Shown: piece by piece, positions 48,573 through 59,265 of the stretch | Layout of the letters: each line of letters opens with the position of its first letter | How positions within the stretch are numbered: the first letter of the stretch is position 1 | Origin: Medicago truncatula | Lineage: Eukaryota > Streptophyta > Magnoliopsida > Fabales > Fabaceae | Direction: 5' to 3' | NCBI RefSeq assembly: GCF_003473485.1 | Contig: NC_053044.1 | Span: 56,832,091-56,896,090 of the forward strand | Length of the DNA: 64,000 nucleotides | Notes under the pieces: generated by a model | Told to the model about the DNA's origin: nothing | Seen by the model: only the letters and a program-made list of their open reading frames with translations | Database searches by the model: none | Made by a program: the position numbers and the translations under genes

Positions 48573-49060
48573 TTAAGAGCTAGCTTCTATTGGAGTTGCC
48601 AGTGCTGATTCACGAGTCACCTCATTTGCTTGTCTACAGCTAAACTCTACCTTAGAGTTGGTAAATTGAGCGTTAAGTAGTTGTCGACAATGACTAGTAA
48701 TACTTCCAAAATCAGTGTTACTACTATTATTACTATTCACGGCATCGACGACGTGCTTCAAATCCAATGAGAAATCCATGTCATCCGGTCCTAAGTTGGT
48801 TACCCATTGTAATGATTCGCAAAGTCTTAAGGCTTCACCGACCACAACGGTGCAAACCATGCAGTTTTGGTAAGCACATAACCCTGTCGACATCTCGAAT
48901 ACACATATTGATACCAACCTTATTATGGAACATTGAGAAGGAAGCATCTACGTTACAATTTTGTCTATCTAGTGCATGTCTTTGCCATCGAACCCCATTC
49001 ATAATCTTGGGCATATCTGGTGCTTGAGTACCTGCTTGTCTTCTCAATTCTTGGGCAACT
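48573..49060 (-). mobile_element. LINE-derived RNase H remnant
   Basis: On the minus strand VRWQRHALDRQNCNVDASF is followed, after a frame change, by VVGEALRLCESLQWVTNLGP. Next come DFSLDLKHVVDAV and KVEFSCRQANEVTRESALA. The pattern NxDA, GEA, and D before a helix is that of the plant LINE RNase H module, with the third acidic position in a diverged context. It is short, frameshifted and non-functional. Confidence 0.78.
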
Positions 49061-51125
49061 TTCTAATCTTTTAACATATGGATAACTCATTCAAAAACTT
49101 GCGTTGTTGTTTCATTCACTTGTTGCCACAAATGACTGATGCAAATAAAGAACATTGTGATGGTTCAAGTCGGTCTAGTAATCAGAATACAGCTGATGGA
49201 ACACAAGTTAAGAAACTATAAAAAAAAAATAAGAAATAATTTTTGTATTTATAAGTCATTTCACGAAGAGTATTTAAAGGAGCAATTTAAATTTTAGGTA
49301 CATTGAAGTTTGATTGGATATATCAATACTCTCTAAGAATATTTTCTCAAATTTAAATTTATTTTAAAATAAAAATATGATGTATCATTGAGAAGAATTA
49401 TTTATGATGCAAGTTTGGTTCGATCTTGAAACTGACAATCATTGCAAGACAAAAATATGTGCTTTGATTTTATTTACCCAGGTTGAAAGAAACAGTGCTG
49501 TTTTTATTTGGTTTTTTTTAGACAACGCATAATTTTAACATTATCCACATAATTTTGATTGTACTAGCCTTAACAATTAACTAGTTTGTCACGATTAACA
49601 ATTTTTTTTTAAAAGGCAAAAGAGTTCATTAAACATGACGGACACTAGAAGTACCAAGAAAAAGATTACAAAGAAACTGACCACACCCAATACTCCTGTA
49701 GAGATTTTTTTGGGGATATTCATGCAAAGATGACATAAAAAAAAATAAAAAAATGGATTAATGGTGTTTTATCCCCTGTAATATAGTTCATTTTTTGTCT
49801 TCCTCCCTGTAAAATATTTTTTTTAATTTACCCCCTGTAAATTTTTATATTTTACAGGGAAAATAAAAAATAACCTATATTACAGGGAGTAAAACACCAT
49901 TAATCCAAAAAAAATTGATTGCTTAAACCAAGCCGAACTACAAAAGAAGATACACTTATTGTTATTGCCGATACAAAAACGGTAAAACAAACACAAGCTG
50001 AAAAAAGAAGAGCGTCTTTGAGTTGAGTGGTAAGTGTTTTTTTAAATATACAGTTTGATTTAGTTCATATGTTATAATAAAAACCGCAAATCAAAACGTT
50101 GTTAAGGGTAAAAGAATTCATTAAACATGATAGACACTAAAACTAAAATAAAACTTAAGTTCGATCGGTTTACAATTTTCTATTATGTTAATTCGATTTT
50201 GATCCCCCTAACATTAAGTAATTGAATAATGCATATTCTGCAAAATATCATGTTAAACGTGTTCACATTTTCTCAACCAAACTATTATTTTAATAAAAGT
50301 TCAAGAACACATATCACTTAAGTTTAGGGTCGACCCGACAGATTAAGATGTCTAAAACAAAAAAAATTAACGTGGCATTTAAAAATATATATTTTTTAAT
50401 AGATTTTTTTTTATAAAATCAATTTTGTGGATACCAAAATTTGAATTTATGACCAAGAATAATTGAAGTCCAATTAAACTATGCAAATATCTGTAATTTA
50501 TTTGTCATATAATATATTTATAACCAAATTTATTTTTTAAAAACCTTTTTTTTATTCACCCAAAATTTTGAGGCCTAAAACCCTTGTGTAGGTTGCTTGG
50601 CCCTTAGGCCGGCTATGCTTAAGTCTCTATATGAAGAATCTCATCTATACAACAATATGGTAAAAATGTCACATCACATTGTCTAACCATAACATAACAC
50701 ATGACTTTTTTATTGTCCGTCACAATGTTACACAATGGATCCAACAAACACACCCTTATTTAACAAAATTTATAGGCCCTAAAAATAAATAGAATTCCTC
50801 CTATATAGGCATCAAAATTACTAATAGAATTCCTCCAAAAGAAAAATTAAATTCACAGTTCTCATACTACTTTAGAGGAGAAAATTTAGTTTATTTAAAA
50901 GTGTGTGTATCACACTCTAATATTTTTAGTACTGAAATACAGCTGTGAATAGTTTCAATTTGGTTGAAACACAGCTGTGAAAGTGAAATAATTAGTTCAT
51001 AGTGGTCGTTGAGAAATAAATGAGTCCAACTCAGCTGAAAATCAAAGTTGATTATTTCAAAATTATCAATTTTCAATACCCCAGATACTTTCCCATAACC
51101 AAACGAACGCAACAAAGAGAACCCA
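49061..51125. other. Intergenic DNA upstream of the ATL gene
   Basis: The MITE at 49755-49906 is the only well-bounded element. The stretch 50320-50630 ends in ggcccttaggccggctatgc, a fragment resembling hAT-type termini seen again near 59390 and 60570, but I cannot bound it. No gene is supported. Confidence 0.5.
49755..49906. mobile_element. 152-bp MITE with near-identical inverted arms
   Basis: The arms ggattaatggtgttttatcc, then cctgtaatata, and their inverse face each other around short 'ccctgtaaaat' motifs. Flanks taaaaaaat and aaaaaaaat may be a 9-bp target duplication, but they are low complexity. It resembles the Mutator-like MITEs at 16178 and 22360 in its 'ccctgtaa' arms. Confidence 0.75.
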
Positions 51126-51145
51126 TAACTCTTCAAACCCTCTCA

Positions 51146-51153
51146 TATAAATA
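51146..51153 (+). promoter_or_regulatory. TATA box of the ATL gene
   Basis: TATAAATA lies in ctctcatataaatacccacc, 180 bp before the ATL start codon. That leaves room for a leader of about 150 nt which contains an upstream ORF. The call rests on motif and position only. Confidence 0.6.
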
Positions 51154-51193
51154 CCCACCTTCTCTACATAACAACTCACACAAACCAAATATC

Positions 51194-51265
51194 ATGACCC
51201 GTTGCTGCCTCTCCCTTCACGCACTCCTTATGGTGCTCCTTCTCCAACCACCCGCACCACATTAA
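51194..51265 (+). other. Upstream ORF in the ATL leader
   Basis: A 23-codon ORF (MTRCCLSLHALLMVLLLQPP, then APH and a stop) sits between the TATA box and the ATL start and ends 60 nt before it. Its peptide is hydrophobic. If the transcript starts near 51175-51185, ribosomes would meet this ATG first. Whether it is translated is unknown. Confidence 0.5.
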
Positions 51266-51325
51266 TCCCTTCTCTCTCCCAAATTCCCAATCAATTTTCC
51301 CAGAAGGTGCATAAACATCACTACA

Positions 51326-51709
51326 ATGCTTGATACAGTTCTTTTGGCACTTTTTCTTCCTTGTCTAGGAATGAGTGCCATCTTCGTCGTCTACATGTGC
51401 CTTCTCTACGCCACCACTCGTCACCGTTCAGATTCAAATCCACCGTTGAAGCCGGTCACCGAAAAGGGTCTCTCCCCTTTAGATCTTGAAAAGCTTCCTA
51501 AAATCACCGGTAAGGAATTGCTCGCGCCCACCGAATGCGCCGTTTGCCTTGACGATATCGTTGATGAACAACCGGCTCGTCTGTTACCCGGTTGTAACCA
51601 CGCTTTTCATCTCCAATGTGCCGACACGTGGCTCTCCAAACACCCTATGTGTCCTCTATGTAGAGCAAAACTTGACCCTCAGAGTCTCAATTCTGAGAGT
51701 CCCTGCTGA
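51326..51709 (+). CDS. ATL-type RING-H2 E3 ubiquitin ligase (ATL23-like)
   Basis: An intronless 127-codon gene, as is usual for ATL genes. A hydrophobic segment (residues 4-28, VLLALFLPCLGMSAIFVVYM) anchors it in a membrane. The GLD-type motif GLSPLDLEKLPK (48-59) precedes the RING-H2 finger, with zinc ligands C71, C74, C90, H92, H95, C98, C109 and C112, a WLSKHPMCPLCR signature, and a short tail ending NSESPC. Length, the LPC.GM start and the ESPC end are those of Arabidopsis ATL23. Such ligases pass ubiquitin from an E2 to membrane-proximal targets; the target is unknown. A TATA box (51146) and an upstream ORF precede it. Confidence 0.93.
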   Translation: MLDTVLLALFLPCLGMSAIFVVYMCLLYATTRHRSDSNPPLKPVTEKGLSPLDLEKLPKITGKELLAPTECAVCLDDIVDEQPARLLPGCNHAFHLQCADTWLSKHPMCPLCRAKLDPQSLNSESPC

Positions 51710-53030
51710 ACGATCGATCAAAATTCATTGGTGCATGTTTATATCAGAATAACATGAATTACTCTGATCATCGTTGCGATATTAAACATGCACTTCATGA
51801 CATTGTTATACAGTTGTGCACGAAAATCTTGATATTGAGATAAAATTATAAGAAATTGCCGTAGTTACTGCGGTAACTTTCTGAAATTGTCGCATTTTAC
51901 TGTGTATATGCAAATGAAGCGGCGTGCGGCAGAAGGATAGAAGGGTTATTACAAATAACTTATGTTCTAATTTTAGGTTTATTTTGTTTTATTGTGAATT
52001 ATTAGTAGCTGCTAATGTAGTGATCCAAAAATGTTGTTTTTTTTGGAACTGTTGAAGGAAATGAATTTATGATTACGTTTTTAGAATTTATTTTTTGTTT
52101 GTTTGTGTTGCTGTGAAATGAATTGCAGTCACGTAACATAAAATTGAAGACACGTATGTTAGGGTTGTTGAAGAAAGTGGGATGAATGGGGCCATATGTA
52201 TTGTACTACTACTTTGAACGGTTTCATGTACTTTCTGACAAAGAGTCACAAGTAACGCAGTGGGATTTTTTTTATTTTGATCTTACTAATAAAAAAACAA
52301 ACGACACCAGCCAGCTCGGCTTGTGTGATCGATTTTAACTCAATCATCACTCAATTTGGTTATTTGCCGTCAAATTAAATAGTTTTTTTTGTTACAACAT
52401 GTTTTAAATAGGTTTAGTTGTTTTTCCTTGAAATTATCAAATTTAAACTTGTAAATATTTTTGTTTTAAACATTATGAAAATTTCATCTATAAAAAACTA
52501 AAATTAACATTTTGATTTGGAGTTCCGGATTTAATTAATTCCATTTAAAACAATTATAATATATACTAGTAGTTTTTTATAATGTTTTTAATATGTTTAT
52601 AAATCGTTCAAAGTTCAAAAGGTTGTTCCTTCTTTTTAAAATTAAAGTTGCCAAAATAAGTTCATAAGGATGCAAATATATAATTACTTTATGATGACAA
52701 GAAGTGAAATTTACTCTCTTCAAAAATAAAATTTGATAATTTTATATTGCAAAGATAATTTCTTTATTGATATATAATGATCACTCTCATCGAGTCATTA
52801 AGTTCTCCATTCAATCAAATTTTTTCAAACACATGAGTTAAAAATCGAACCCTCAAATCATTCGTTTAAAGTGTTCAAATATTTTACCTTGAATCAATCT
52901 TTAATATATACATATATATCTTCCTTAATATATAAAAGAAATCTCTTTCAATATATGTATAATTAATTATCGAGAGTGGTATAATAGTTCATGATTTACT
53001 GACTTGTGCATAGACCAAATGGGTCCCTAA
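51710..53030. other. Intergenic DNA downstream of the ATL gene
   Basis: AT-rich 3' flank with no recognisable gene or bounded element. Confidence 0.5.
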
Positions 53031-53822
53031 GAGCACCCACATCCATGCCACCCAAATGGGTGGTATAAATGGGACCCACATATTACATTATATTACTTTA
53101 CACTTTCTAGTTATTTAAACCACTCAACTACATTTTCTAAATATCCATACCACTCCCCTAAAACTCTAAAATGGGTCCCACTTATCTTACAACTACAATA
53201 TACTTTAAATTATATTTTACATTAATATATAAAATGTGTAATGAAAATATATAAAATGTATCACACAATATACTCAAAATGAATCAAAATATCTAACTAA
53301 TAAATAAAATTAAATGAAAATTATACGAAAATATATTAAATAATGTTCTACTTGACACAAAGAGGATTACCACCATTTTGTATATATAATTGGACCAAAA
53401 TCCTTGATTGTTGGGTTCATTTTCAAAAGAAATGTGTAGTTTTTTTTTTACCATGGAATAGGATAAATAATCAAATATATATGTTAAAAAAATTAGCCGT
53501 TGCATGAGTGGAAAAAATATATATTACTGTTGCATGAGTTAAATATGTATGAAGAGAAATGTATAGTTTGTTGGCTTGAATAAATGTATATTACCGTTGG
53601 GCTTCTCTTCAATAATATAAATATTAATTAAAAGAAAAAAAAACTCAAAAGTAATACAAAATGTGCACAAAATCAGACAATTGCAGGAAAAGGAAGGTAG
53701 TAATGCATTACTACCATGGATAGTTTAACTACTCAATTTCAATGCCAATTATTCATGATCTTATGACACAAAAGCATTGGGCAATGTGATACCACCCATA
53801 TGTGCAGGCGATGTGCATGCTC
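53031..53822. mobile_element. Tourist-like (PIF/Harbinger) non-autonomous element
   Basis: The left end gagcacccacatccatgcca and right end ggcgatgtgcatgctc are imperfect inverse copies. A TAA trinucleotide flanks both sides (53028-53030 and 53823-53825), as expected for Harbinger insertions. The interior also holds an inverse pair around ccacccaaatgggtgg and accacccatatg. There is no transposase in 792 bp. Confidence 0.65.
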
Positions 53823-53825
53823 TAA

Positions 53826-55254
53826 GTAGCATCGGTGGCAACTGGGTAATAATTAACCTTTTGACTTAGAGTTAGAGGGACAAAGCCATACCTATCAATT
53901 TTCATATCACGAGCTTTACATTATTTATACATATCTTTAGGAATCCCGTCAACGTGGAGTGGATGTTTGGTTGATTATTGAGTTGAAATGGTGACATATA
54001 AAGAACATCAATGAATAAGTTTGAGAAGTACGGTTCAACCCAACCGAGAGAAAACAAAATGAGAAAAAGATGAATATTTAGGAGAAAATAATTGGTGGCA
54101 TTTAGGATACACAAATGAATCTTTTTTTGTACCATACCCAAATACAATTCTAGCCATTGATTCATAATTTAAATGTTCAATGGTAATGATTTTAGAAGGA
54201 TATCTTGTAACAAAAAGTAGTAGATTGTTTTCGTGACAAAAGAACTTAGAGATAGCACGTGTACAGTTCATTCCGATGCTTTTTTTTTTCTGGGAGGATA
54301 TTTCATGGTTCCTTCTATTACCAAAGGATAATCATCAAGCTTTTTTTTTGGGGTTTGAAATATTTATCAAGCTTTTGGTTAACATAAAATGTTTATAGAT
54401 TAAGTATGTTTTTGGGTTAACATAATAGCATTTTTTTCCCAATTTTATTGGCAAATCATTCAACTTAAGATCCATCCATGAAATGAAAATCTTGTCACAT
54501 GAACAAAGCAAAGCATCTGCAACTATTCCATATTAACTTACAATCGTGGACCATGGTTCTCTTTCTCTATAATTATTGTCATTGGTTTTGTGGGAAGCAA
54601 CTCACTGTATAGAAGTCCAACCATCTTCATAAGATGCAGAATATTGATGTTTTGGAAAGAAAATACTTGCAGAGAAGAAGGGATAATTATTGAACATAGG
54701 TGTATATGGAGGAGGAAGATGAGAAAGGAGGGGAGAGGAGATGGTGAAGGTGGGGTAGACCAGTGGGTCCCACATGTTTTTGGTTAGGCAAAATAATCTC
54801 CTACTTCTCAGAACAAATCAGCCTTTTAAAATTATTACCATTAAAATCTTAAATTAAAAATCAATGGCTTATAATGCATTTGAAGTATGGTACACAAAAA
54901 GTTTCATTTGTGTATTCTAAACGCCACCAAAATGGTGTAATTATAAATGCTAGGAATAAGAAAAAGGAAAAGGTTAACAAGTGTCTTAAAGACATTGTTT
55001 AAGTATCTAAAAGAAACAACTTTTGCATTGAAAATTGTACGATTATAACTTCAATAAGTGTTTGACTTATATTTTTAAAGCATAATTTCTTTTTATAGGT
55101 TCCTTAAACAATGCCATTAAGCACTTGTTAACTAGACTCTTAAAAAAAAGTAATTTTTACATTAAAAATTTGTCTATTCATTACTTTATCAAATATTTGA
55201 GTTGTATTCACAACGATAAAAATTCATTTCATGTGTTTTTACAATGGTTAAGTA

Positions 55255-55325
<71 letters not shown>

Positions 55326-56090
55326 AATAAGAGGAGTGTTATAATGAGAAGATGAGAGGAACAAATAATGACCATTAGATTAAAATGAATGGCGCACATT
55401 AAAAGGCACACTTTAAATGGCAGGTGACTTTATTTTTTCTTTCCACGCGCTCCTTCGTCCCAAACGTTTCTCCTTCCTTGTTCTCTCTGAAATCTCAATG
55501 GCAATTGCCAATAACGTCTCTGGAATCTTCCTTCTTTGTGCTTTCATCCAACAAAACAGTAATTAATGTCCCAATGGCTATGGCTATCTCAATCGATATC
55601 TGTTAGCTCCAAATCAACATAAAAGCTAAGCTAATTGATGACTGTTATTTGAGCTTTTTGGTCTAATTTCATGATAAACTATTTTGATTAAAATAAAATT
55701 GTTAATTGTTACTGTAATTGTTACATTAATTGCTAATAGAAGCGCCACCGCCGAACTCTGGCGATTCCCCAAACGACGAACACCGACGATTAGAACCTTT
55801 GTGATTTTGATTGAAAAATAGTGAATGAATTGAAAGGTTAAATATTTATGGTGGCTACAACAAATTGGTTTTGGGTAATGAAGCGTGAAAATTTGACAGA
55901 GAAGACCATACAAATTAGAGGAAAAAATGTAGAAGCAGAAGGAGATGAGGGTAGGCAGAGTGGAGAAGATAAAAGGTAGAGGTTGTAGTGCATGACCCTT
56001 TTTAAAGAGCAATTAAATTTGAAGCGTTGATTTTGATCCAATGATCCAGATTAATTCCTCTCATCCTCTCATTATAACTACTCCTCCCAC
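53826..56090. other. Intergenic DNA, no supported gene
   Basis: Short open frames at 53902-54271 and 54590-54787 show no recognisable domains. A (GT)n(TA)n microsatellite lies at 55256-55322. The stretch 55440-56040 has a few longer open frames on the minus strand without similarity that I can name. Confidence 0.5.
55256..55322. repeat. (GT)n(TA)n microsatellite
   Basis: A short GT run passes directly into about 27 TA units. Confidence 0.95.
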
Positions 56091-56099
56091 TTGATATGC

Positions 56100-56355
56100 C
56101 CTCATAATTTTAGCAAAGATATAACTAAAAAGTTGTTAAATACACCTTAAGGTGGATGTTGCTAAAACACACATTCTAAAATATAAGTTGGTGTATGTTA
56201 GCAACTCATGTAGGCATTTGCTAGAATACACCCACTTATTTTTTAGAAGGTGTGTTTTAGCAAGTTATAACTAAAAAGTAGTTAAATACACCTTAAGGTA
56301 TAACTTGTTAAAACACTCCCACATAAAAACTAGTAGGTATGTTCTAGCAAACCCC
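56100..56355. repeat. Second copy of the 'aactaaaaagt(g/t)gtta' module family
   Basis: The modules ataactaaaaagttgttaaat and acaccttaaggt, and tttgctagaatacacccact occur in direct and inverse order, matching 44275-44560 in RPN3 intron 7. The end points are uncertain. Confidence 0.6.
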
Positions 56356-56486
56356 TATATATATATTGAGAAGTTAATTTTTTTAAAACTTTGAAAGGGT
56401 TGATTATGCAAGTTTATAAGATATTATTACTATGTTTACTTCTTTCACAAATGTCCTATTCTTAATTAAGATAGTACTTACTACAT

Positions 56487-56574
56487 TTTTTTTGTAGTGG
56501 CTGGGGTTTGAACCCCAGACCTTTGTGCATATTTTATGTATTGTCCCAACTAACTGAGCTAAGCTCACGAGTAC
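56487..56574 (-). mobile_element. tRNA-derived SINE (second family), short copy
   Basis: On the minus strand it has gagcttagctcagttagttg, then the B box ctggggtttgaaccccag and a short A-tail. Flanks agtacttactacat (56473-56486) and agtacttacgacat (56575-56588) form a 14-bp target duplication with one mismatch. Confidence 0.8.
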
Positions 56575-56819
56575 AGTACTTACGACATCTATCATAAAAG
56601 GAAAATTTTTGACAGACACTCTAAATTATTTGACACCTCGAGAGGTGGACAAAATGATGTCAAAGATATGATATATTATTGATGTGATAAAAAGAAAAAT
56701 ATAGAGTCCCAATAGCATAGTTCAGTTGGTAGGACAATGCATTATTATATGCAGGGGCGGGGTTCGAACCTCGGACACCCCACTTATTCACCTTATAAGG
56801 AGATTTCTAGCCACTAGAC

Positions 56820-58164
56820 TAGAGCTGTCAAAACGGGCCGCCCCGTTTAACCCGATTAATTATAGGGCTTGGGCCTTAAATATTAAGCACGAATTTTAAT
56901 AGGGCTTTTTAGCCCGACCCTAAAAAGCACGGAACCCGTTATGGCTAGCCCGAACGGGCGGGGGTAGCCCGCATAACAAAAAAATCCTATAAATTATATA
57001 TATTTTTCAAATAATTCTTTATTTAGTTGATTATCAAAGTAAAAAATAAAAGTGAATGTTGCAAATTCGATGAGAAAACCACACCAATAACAAACTTGAT
57101 GTGTGGAGCAATGAATAATGGAGCAGCCAAAACAAAGTGTATGGAACAATTATAAACACAAGTCAAAAGTAGAAAATAGCGAGAGAGAAAGGAAGAGAGA
57201 ACACAAAAGAATTTGTTGACCCAGTTCGGTCCAAATTGACCTAGTGTCTGGGGGGTAGAGCAGCCCTCCGTTTCACTATAATGATGAGTAACCTTACAAA
57301 AGAGATATCAATGGGTTACAAGAATAAGTCTCCCGCCTAATTTTACCCAAAGTCCCAATCTCTCCCCGTAACCAAGAGATTCAATCCTAATAGTGTTTCC
57401 CAAGGTGAATCAATGCTCAAACCCTAGTGTTTCTTCCAAAGAGACAAACTCTATACAAACCTGGTTTTGTTGTTGCCATTCTAAACCCTTGTTTCAGCCC
57501 CCTTTATCTAAAGGTTTACACTGATACAATGTCTATATTTATAGTAAAAGAATCCTCAATAAAAATGGAACAAATCTAGGCCCGAAAATATGTTTCTGTT
57601 TTATTTTCTGTTGTTAAAATCGGCCACCGAATGCTCCAACTCGGCCACCGGTTTTTGCCGAACCTGAAGCTCAAATAAAAATGGTCAAAATCGGCCACCG
57701 TGCCCTGAAAATCGGCCAGCTTATAGAATTCTAATTTCTTCAATTTTGAGGCACTTTCACAACAGTGAAAATTCAATGAATTAACACAATAAATGTAATA
57801 TAAAATTATATTTACTCGTTTTGTTATTTATAATTTTAAAGATCGAATATATAAATATATATAACCATAACATATCTAATTTATTTAAAATTATTTTCCT
57901 CGCCGTTTATGTTTACGACTAGTGTACGAAAATGTTTACAATTTATTTTTGTGCTAGACATTATTTATAAAAATTTTTATAGGAGTATTTTATAGTAGTT
58001 TTTTTATATAAAAAATGTAATTTTTAATACGGGCCGGCCCGCGGCCTGTGTAGGGCCGAGCTCGGGTAGTATATTTCAAGCCCGTTTTTCAACCGGGCTT
58101 TTTGGCCCGGCTCGATAAAGCCCGAAGCACGTTAGGGCCGGGCCGCCCATTTTTGACAGCTCTA
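56820..58164. mobile_element. hAT-like non-autonomous element inside the SINE
   Basis: The terminal inverted repeat is tagagctgtcaaaa followed by GGGC/CGGGCC-rich DNA; the right end is the inverse (…atttttgacagctcta). An 8-bp duplication, cactagac, flanks it at 56812-56819 and 58165-58172. The TAG-GCTGTCAAAA terminus and 8-bp duplication fit hAT elements. GC-rich arms with repeated 'agcccg'/'cgggct' motifs extend about 130 bp inward. No transposase remains; a solo LTR occupies the middle. Confidence 0.85.
57057..57764. mobile_element. Solo LTR inside the hAT element
   Basis: A 708-bp block begins TGTTGCAAATT and ends TTTCACAACA, the inverse TGTTG/CAACA termini of an LTR. A perfect 5-bp duplication, gtgaa, flanks it at 57052-57056 and 57765-57769. 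It contains ttgttgacccagttcggtcc, a phrase I associate with LTRs of plant Ty1-copia elements. No gag-pol is present, so it arose by recombination between two LTRs. The superfamily is inferred. Confidence 0.85.
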
Positions 58165-58713
58165 CACTAGACTACCTTAGCAAAAAAAATAAAAATATAG
58201 AGAAATAATACGTTAAATGAATATATAAAGTTTAGGAATTTTCAAATATTAGACACATATGTTTACGGTGTTACCTCTAAAAACAATGTTTTTTTTAGGT
58301 AACCTCTAAAAACAATGTTGACAGTGTTATTTACATCAATAAACATTCAAAAAGTAGATAAATGAATTGTAAAATAATAGATGCTGCTAAATGAGAAGAA
58401 GAACAAATAGGACAATTTTTTTTTTTTTGAGGAAAAATAGGACAAATTTATATTACGAGTACTTCCCTTTAAGAACATTTCATCAAACTTTAATTTGGAA
58501 CTGCTAAAACATTTGATGTTAAGTTTGATTAAACGGTTTACTAGTGATGCAACAATGCAATTTGATTAAAGAATCCTTCAAAAACAAACAAATACCAAAT
58601 AATTAAGTTACAAAAAGTTATGTGTATTTGTACATTATGATTATACTACACATTTTAGTTGAGACACAAAATAAACAGGAGTAGACTTAGCAATATATAT
58701 TCAAGTAATCTAA

Positions 58714-59262
58714 GAGTGTGTTTGGATGAGGTAATTGAGAAATTTTAAAGAATTTAGAATTCTAGGTAATTTAAATGATTCAATTAAATTACTTTCATTT
58801 CTCAATTCTTTTGTTTGGATGAACTAATTAAAAAATTCATTGTCATCATTTTTGGGCAACTTTTATAAATTTTAATTTTTTGGGCCAAATTTGAAAATTG
58901 AAATTAGAGGTCAAAATGTAAATTTCAAAAAATTGAGGGGTCAAATTATAATCTTTGAAAAATTTGAGGGACCAATTTGCAATTTTTTGGAAATTTATTG
59001 GGGTCAATTTGAAATTTTTGAAAAATTTGAGGACCAAAATGCAAAATATGAAAAAATAACAACAATGAAGAAATTTAAAATTCTTAGTTTTTAGGTGTCA
59101 TTTGAAATTCTCTAAATTTAACTTGAACAAAATACTTCATAAATTTCCATCATTTTGAAAATGCTTCAAATTATTATCCAAACAATGAAATTCACCCCAA
59201 AGTATTTGAATTCCCTCAAAACAATAGATTCCCTCAAAACATTTCCTCATCCAAACACACTC
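58714..59262. mobile_element. Tourist-like (PIF/Harbinger) MITE
   Basis: Ends gagtgtgtttggatgagg and the inverse cctcatccaaacacactc bracket 549 bp. TAA target duplications lie at 58711-58713 and 59263-59265. The interior contains repeated 'ggggtcaaatt'-type phrases that give spurious open frames on both strands. Confidence 0.88.
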
Positions 59263-59265
59263 TAA

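Larger units (their letters stand above)
56707..58190 (+). mobile_element. tRNA-derived SINE interrupted by a hAT element
   Basis: The 5' part (56707-56820) has tcccaatagcatagttcagt, then tggtaggacaatgc, the B box cggggttcgaacctcgg and the body accccacttattcacctt, ending gccactagact. The 3' part resumes at 58165 with cactagactaccttagc and an A-rich tail. A perfect 12-bp duplication, aaaaatatagag, lies outside both ends at 56695-56706 and 58191-58202. This proves the two parts are one SINE. Confidence 0.88.

Noticed and set aside
55229-55411. Tyr/Ile repeat proteins over TA runs
   Set aside because: Translation artefact of a dinucleotide microsatellite; the same holds at 27318-27521.
56487-56574. 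tRNA gene suggested by A- and B-box-like motifs
   Set aside because: No cloverleaf or anticodon arm could be drawn, and flanking target duplications and an A-tail show a SINE. The same applies to the other SINE copies.
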